From contig JAQGHQ010000504.1 in assembly GCA_028288765.1 (NCBI GenBank), positions 1 through 32,806 of the forward strand: a stretch of 32,806 bases of DNA, in the 5' to 3' direction. Shown in pieces: positions 31,259 through 32,806 of this stretch (within the stretch, counting starts at the first letter, position 1; each line of letters begins with the position of its first letter). The notes below the pieces were generated by a model. That model ran no database searches. It was not told the DNA's origin and worked only from the letters and a program-made list of their open reading frames with translations. This DNA comes from Gemmataceae bacterium. Lineage in GTDB: Bacteria; Planctomycetota; Planctomycetia; Gemmatales; Gemmataceae. A program made the position numbers and the translations under genes.

Positions 31259-32143
31259 CGGTCCGGGGTTGAGGGTGGTGATCAGGACTTCCGTTGTCCC
31301 GTCGGCGGAGAACGCCTCCCCTTCGAGCGGGAGCATGACTTCCTGATTGAACTCGGATTGCGGATTCTTCGGCTTGAACCGGACCCCGCCGAGGTTGAAC
31401 GTGAGGACCGCCCCACCGTTCGTGAACGTCGCGGTGACGGATACGCTGGACCCGGACCCGGTGTTGAACAGGGTGGAGTAGTCCCCGTACGGGATGGTCA
31501 CGTGGCAGGTGATCTTCCGGGTCAGCTTGTTCGTCGCGGTCAGGGTCCCGCTGTTGAAGAACCGGTTCCGGTCGATCCCGTTCGCCACCGCCAGCTCGAA
31601 GTCCTTCGACTGAACGGTCGTGCCGCCAACGACCAGGACCGCGTCCACGAACAGGAACGGCTGCGTCGAGACGTCCAGGGCTATTGCCGGGAACGACCCG
31701 CTGACGGCGTACGTCTGGCCGACGAGCGACAAGTCGAGGTCGAGCGGCTCGCCCTGGGCCGCCTTGAACCGGGCCTCGTCCACCGCCACGCCGGTGAGCG
31801 TCCACAGGTTGCCGCCGTTCGGGTCGAACGCCACGTACCGTTGAACCGTCGTATTCCCGAGCGGGTAGGTGACCGTCGGCGTCCCACTCGGCGTCCCCCC
31901 GAGGATCCACTGGAGGAGGCGGGACAGCTCCAGGCTCGTCGGCTGACACCGCACCCGCGGGGCGACGTGGGTCAGGTTCGTCCGGACCCGGTTCGAGTCC
32001 TTCGAATACTTCCCCCGCGTACCGTTCATGTCCTTCAGGTCTACTTGCACGCCCAGGTCGAAGTAGTTGAAGTCGAACCGCTGTGTGACCGGGTTCGATG
32101 AGTCGATCCCAAGCCTGCCGAGTGTCGTGATTGCCGCGGCCAT
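31256..32143 (-). CDS. phage major tail tube-like protein
   Basis: A 295-residue protein starting MAAAITTLGRLGIDSSNPVT. It shows the all-beta pattern of tail tube proteins: FDFNYFDLGVQVDLKDMNGT, SRLLQWILGGTPSGTPTVTY, DEARFKAAQGEPLDLDLSLV, KDFELAVANGIDRNRFFNSG, RKITCHVTIPYGDYSTLFN, and GGAVLTFNLGGVRFKPKNPQ. Ser/Thr-rich loops predominate, and no signal peptide is seen. It follows the terminator-like gene and precedes the chaperone-like gene, the usual siphovirus order. Upstream, a four-unit TTTTAAC repeat fills the short gap. Family call by pattern and position. Confidence 0.7.
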   Translation of the reverse strand: MAAAITTLGRLGIDSSNPVTQRFDFNYFDLGVQVDLKDMNGTRGKYSKDSNRVRTNLTHVAPRVRCQPTSLELSRLLQWILGGTPSGTPTVTYPLGNTTVQRYVAFDPNGGNLWTLTGVAVDEARFKAAQGEPLDLDLSLVGQTYAVSGSFPAIALDVSTQPFLFVDAVLVVGGTTVQSKDFELAVANGIDRNRFFNSGTLTATNKLTRKITCHVTIPYGDYSTLFNTGSGSSVSVTATFTNGGAVLTFNLGGVRFKPKNPQSEFNQEVMLPLEGEAFSADGTTEVLITTLNPGP

Positions 32144-32149
32144 CGTTCA

Positions 32150-32180
32150 CCAGTTAAAAGTTAAAAGTTAAAAGTTAAAA
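32150..32180. repeat. 7-base tandem repeat (AGTTAAA)
   Basis: Four copies of AGTTAAA in a row, immediately upstream of the tail tube start. They are followed by ACTTTTCAC repeats (about 32206-32237), making an AT-rich gap of roughly 100 bases in otherwise GC-rich coding DNA. It could alter spacing of a promoter or ribosome site. Confidence 0.8.
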
Positions 32181-32242
32181 CCGATCGACGTCCCGGCTCT
32201 GATTTCCACTTTTCACTTTGCATTCTTCACTTTTCACTGACG

Positions 32243-32806
32243 TCACGCTCCTAGCCCGCGGACCTCGCGGGTGATACAGCGGATCAGGAGTTCGGACACT
32301 ACCTGCGGCTCGTTCGACGACACGTCCGCCACCGCCCCCAACTCCACCTTGTTCCGGACGCTCTCGATCACCCCGGGAAGCCGCTGGTTATGGAACGCCC
32401 GGAAGATCGCCTGCCGCCACGCCCGGTACGTGTCCCGCCGGCCGTCGTCGAACTTCAGACACACGTCCTTGACCAACACCCGGACCGCGTGCCCGACGTC
32501 GTCCCGGCCGTTCAGTGCCGCCTCGTCGGACTCCCGGGCGTCCTCGGTGGTCAGCACCACGCACGGGAACTGCTGGAGGGCGAGGTTGTCCGCGTACTGG
32601 CTGTCGAACACCGTCCGCGTACACGGCAGGTTCAACAGCTGCAGCTGAGTCCGGACCGCGGCGAAGCACCGGCTCACCACCGGGGCCCGCCCGTCAGTGA
32701 CCGCGAAATAGGCCAGCCCGGAGAGGGCGGCCGGGGCCGTCAGGCAGTAGGCGAAGTAGAAGCCGGCCGGCAGGGTCAGGGTGAGTGCCCCATCCCCTGT
32801 CAGGGT
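32243..32806 (-). CDS. tail terminator/completion-like protein, 5' end outside window
   Basis: The frame is open from the right edge: upstream of the GTG at 32680 it reads LTGDGALTLTLPAGFYFAYC, LTAPAALSGLAYFAVTDGRA, which is protein-like, so the real start lies outside. It continues VVSRCFAAVRTQLQLLNLPC, TRTVFDSQYADNLALQQFPC, VVLTTEDARESDEAALNGRD and RRDTYRAWRQAIFRAFHNQR, ending TREVRGLGA. The latter part resembles small alpha/beta tail-terminator proteins, which cap the tail tube and sit just before the tube gene, as here. Function is inferred from order and size. The N-terminal part seen here may belong to a separate domain. Confidence 0.6.
   Translation of the reverse strand, partial: TLTGDGALTLTLPAGFYFAYCLTAPAALSGLAYFAVTDGRAPVVSRCFAAVRTQLQLLNLPCTRTVFDSQYADNLALQQFPCVVLTTEDARESDEAALNGRDDVGHAVRVLVKDVCLKFDDGRRDTYRAWRQAIFRAFHNQRLPGVIESVRNKVELGAVADVSSNEPQVVSELLIRCITREVRGLGA

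Overview
The window is very GC-rich DNA with strong codon bias, broken by a few AT-rich islands. Several traits point to a planctomycete, most likely of the Gemmataceae. One is a secreted protein with an N-terminal LETRDVP-type motif and C-terminal FG-GAP/VCBS repeats. Others are many small one-helix proteins, a SWIM-finger transposase relic, interspersed GGCAGGA(A/T)TTAG repeats, and a phage-tail-like operon with polyserine proteins and resident glycosyltransferases. The lineage is inferred from style and protein families; no rRNA marker is present.

Layout. (1) 1-2146, +: a ClpA/ClpB-like double AAA+ ATPase, cut by the left edge. (2) 2.28-4.81 kb: small membrane proteins mixed with transposase wreckage (a truncated IS1-like gene and a SWIM/DDE transposase in two pieces). 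Between the two pieces lie a 33-residue lysine-rich gene and a perfectly paired tRNA-like cloverleaf with an odd anticodon loop. (3) 4.83-6.28 kb, -: an AT-rich two-gene operon (a 308-residue protein plus a four-helix membrane protein) overlapping by ATGA, laid out like a defence module. (4) 6.5-10.9 kb: a gene-poor repeat zone with small membrane or lipoprotein genes, a caspase-like/C80-like His-Cys protein and an IS630-type relic. (5) 11.5-15.35 kb, +: a large secreted glycoside-hydrolase/Ig-like/FG-GAP protein and a stand-alone deaminase-fold protein with HTE and PCxxC motifs. (6) 15.46-19.57 kb, -: small exported proteins, a trypsin-like protease, a papain-like peptidase, a proline-rich exported protein and a membrane-anchored coiled-coil protein. 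(7) 20.07 kb to the right edge, -: a phage-tail-like operon reading from the right edge leftward. Its order is terminator-like protein (cut by the edge), tail tube, chaperone-like genes, polyserine proteins, Cys-rich protein, GT25 glycosyltransferase, glycosyltransferase-methyltransferase fusion, 2OG-Fe(II) dioxygenase, methyltransferase, then a beta-helix protein and fibre/baseplate-like proteins.

How parts may work together. Genes in region 7 are tightly packed, with ATGA/TGATG overlaps. The four sugar/methyl/hydroxyl-modifying enzymes sit inside the tail cluster, just upstream of its surface proteins, so they could decorate the particle. Region 6 could serve lysis or wall penetration for the same element.

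Regions 5 and 6 together (about 8.7 kb) are bracketed by a diverged inverted repeat of about 125 bp (10990-11116 and 19823-19948). Each copy holds a TTAAnTATAC-n4-GTATA palindrome and two ATCTTAAC boxes, and each lies upstream of the genes reading away from it. This may be a duplicated promoter/operator joining the secreted proteins and the lysis-like operon in one regulon, or it may be the two ends of a mobile block. No capsid, portal, terminase, integrase or tape-measure gene is visible, so a complete prophage cannot be claimed from this window.
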